From assembly GCF_900155615.1 (NCBI RefSeq), contig NZ_FUHT01000002.1:248001-312000 (forward strand): a DNA stretch of 64,000 nucleotides, given 5' to 3'. The stretch comes from Massiliimalia massiliensis (GTDB lineage Bacteria; Bacillota; Clostridia; Oscillospirales; Ruminococcaceae). Positions within the stretch are counted from its first letter, which is position 1. The number at the start of each line of letters is the position of its first letter. A program made the position numbers and the translations under genes. The notes beneath the pieces were generated by a model. The model was not told the DNA's origin. It ran no database searches and saw nothing but the letters and a program-made list of their open reading frames with translations. Below, piece by piece: positions 63,360 through 64,000 of this stretch.

Positions 63360-64000
63360 TCAATCCTCGCTGGTATTGTCCGCCTCATAAAACACCGGCA
63401 GTAAAATCGTCTGACCAGGCATAATATAATTTGGGTTTTCGATTCCGTTAACGGCACAAATGATCTGTCGGTATGATTCATAGTCCAGAAGGCGCAGATC
63501 GCAAATAGAGATTAGGGTGTCGCCTTCCTGCACTTCATACGGAAGGAATGACACGCTGCCTGCCCCGCCTTCCTCCATCTTCTCAAGAAACTCCTTCAGC
63601 GCGGTCAAAACGGTATCCTGCTGTTCCAGAGTAATTTCGTTTGACTCTAGTTTTTGAATCAGATCCTCCAGTGCGGAAACACTCTTTTCAGGCTCCAAAG
63701 CCTCCTGGAGCGAGCTTTGAAGCTGGTCAAGCTCTTCTGCCTGGTCGCTAATGACACGTTCCTGGTCTTCCTTCACTGTTTCAAGCTCCAAACGCGCAGA
63801 AAGCTGATCCCGATACCGGCCATGTTCCGATACAGAGAAAAACGCCAGCGAAATAGTGGAAACCAAAAGGCAGCAGATCATAACCAGACTAATGATCTGG
63901 AACCGATGCCCCGGCTTCGCTGCCTTTTGGGTGGTTTGCTTAATTTTAACCGGTTTCCCAATTTCATCATAAATATAAAATCCTTTCAGTTTCTCCGCCT
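63360..64000 (-). CDS. LysM-domain membrane protein (5' end outside the window)
   Basis: The open frame runs from the right edge to a stop at 63360, at least 212 residues. It shows a basic cytoplasmic part, one membrane segment (FQIISLVMICCLLVSTISLAFF), a coiled-coil-like Glu/Leu/Gln-rich region of about 90 residues and a C-terminal LysM domain (YEVQEGDTLISICDLRLLDYESYRQIICAVNGIENPNYIMPGQTILLP). It probably anchors to or senses peptidoglycan. The stop is six bases from the NUDIX start. The true N-terminus is not in the window. Confidence 0.85.
   Translation of the reverse strand, partial: AEKLKGFYIYDEIGKPVKIKQTTQKAAKPGHRFQIISLVMICCLLVSTISLAFFSVSEHGRYRDQLSARLELETVKEDQERVISDQAEELDQLQSSLQEALEPEKSVSALEDLIQKLESNEITLEQQDTVLTALKEFLEKMEEGGAGSVSFLPYEVQEGDTLISICDLRLLDYESYRQIICAVNGIENPNYIMPGQTILLPVFYEADNTSED

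Noticed and set aside
1-64000. tRNA, rRNA, insertion sequence or defence system
   Set aside because: No tRNA T-loop context, rRNA segment, transposase, nuclease-helicase set or CRISPR repeat was found on either strand by reading; a covariance scan would be needed to exclude small RNAs fully.

Overview
The window reads as a chromosomal segment of an anaerobic, probably spore-forming, low-to-mid GC Firmicute of class Clostridia, most likely a gut member of Oscillospirales. This is inferred from the gene content: reverse rubrerythrin, a flavodiiron protein, a K+-type membrane pyrophosphatase, 2-hydroxyacyl-CoA dehydratase activase proteins, an M50/M23 pair resembling SpoIVFB/SpoIVFA, many ABC sugar transporters with LacI regulators, and strong AGGAGG ribosome sites with consensus sigma-A promoters. 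I see no rRNA, tRNA, CRISPR array, insertion sequence or prophage.

Layout. 1-13.2 kb holds housekeeping and transport genes: a zinc-phospholipase-like protein, a ClC channel, pyrimidine-nucleoside phosphorylase, rubrerythrin, a MarR-MATE operon with a textbook operator, an HPr-like protein, a P-type ATPase behind a yybP-ykoY manganese riboswitch, a second MATE pump, a Tam-like methyltransferase and an EamA exporter. 13.2-37.3 kb is a sugar-catabolism block. Operon A (19305 to 13244, minus) encodes a class II aldolase, LacI regulator, FGGY kinase, zinc alcohol dehydrogenase and GH29 fucosidase. Operon B (23673 to 19643, minus) encodes an ABC sugar importer and a nucleoside hydrolase, with a divergent LacI regulator whose only plausible start is a non-canonical codon. 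Operon C (27833 to 25093, minus) encodes a D-allulose 3-epimerase-like enzyme, a PfkB kinase and an aldolase, with a divergent LacI regulator and a perfect 16-bp operator. Operon D (37274 to 29258, minus) encodes an ABC importer, three amidohydrolase-2 paralogues (one with every metal ligand lost, one with a perfect 111-bp in-frame duplication), a MATE pump and a TIM-barrel isomerase.

37.4-64 kb is mixed: a large zinc-ribbon membrane protein, an esterase, rarA, the M50/M23 pair, a holin-like protein, a small lipoprotein-VOC-membrane protein cluster, hppA, an HTH-cupin-acyl-CoA synthetase fusion, a D-2-hydroxyacid dehydrogenase, alanine racemase, a SLOG protein, an aldose-1-epimerase, a two-gene dehydratase-activase system, a methyltransferase behind a likely attenuator with a five-codon leader peptide, fprA, an orphan fliB-like gene, a gpsA remnant, a NUDIX gene and a LysM gene that runs off the right edge.

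Working together: operons A-D feed imported sugars or nucleoside-like compounds to kinases and aldolases, each with its own local control. The redox genes fit strict anaerobic life with protection from oxygen. The most unusual items are the attenuator at 59.9-60.1 kb, the amidohydrolase operon, the ACG-start regulator and the HTH-cupin-ligase fusion. All assignments come from reading the sequence; no database search was run.
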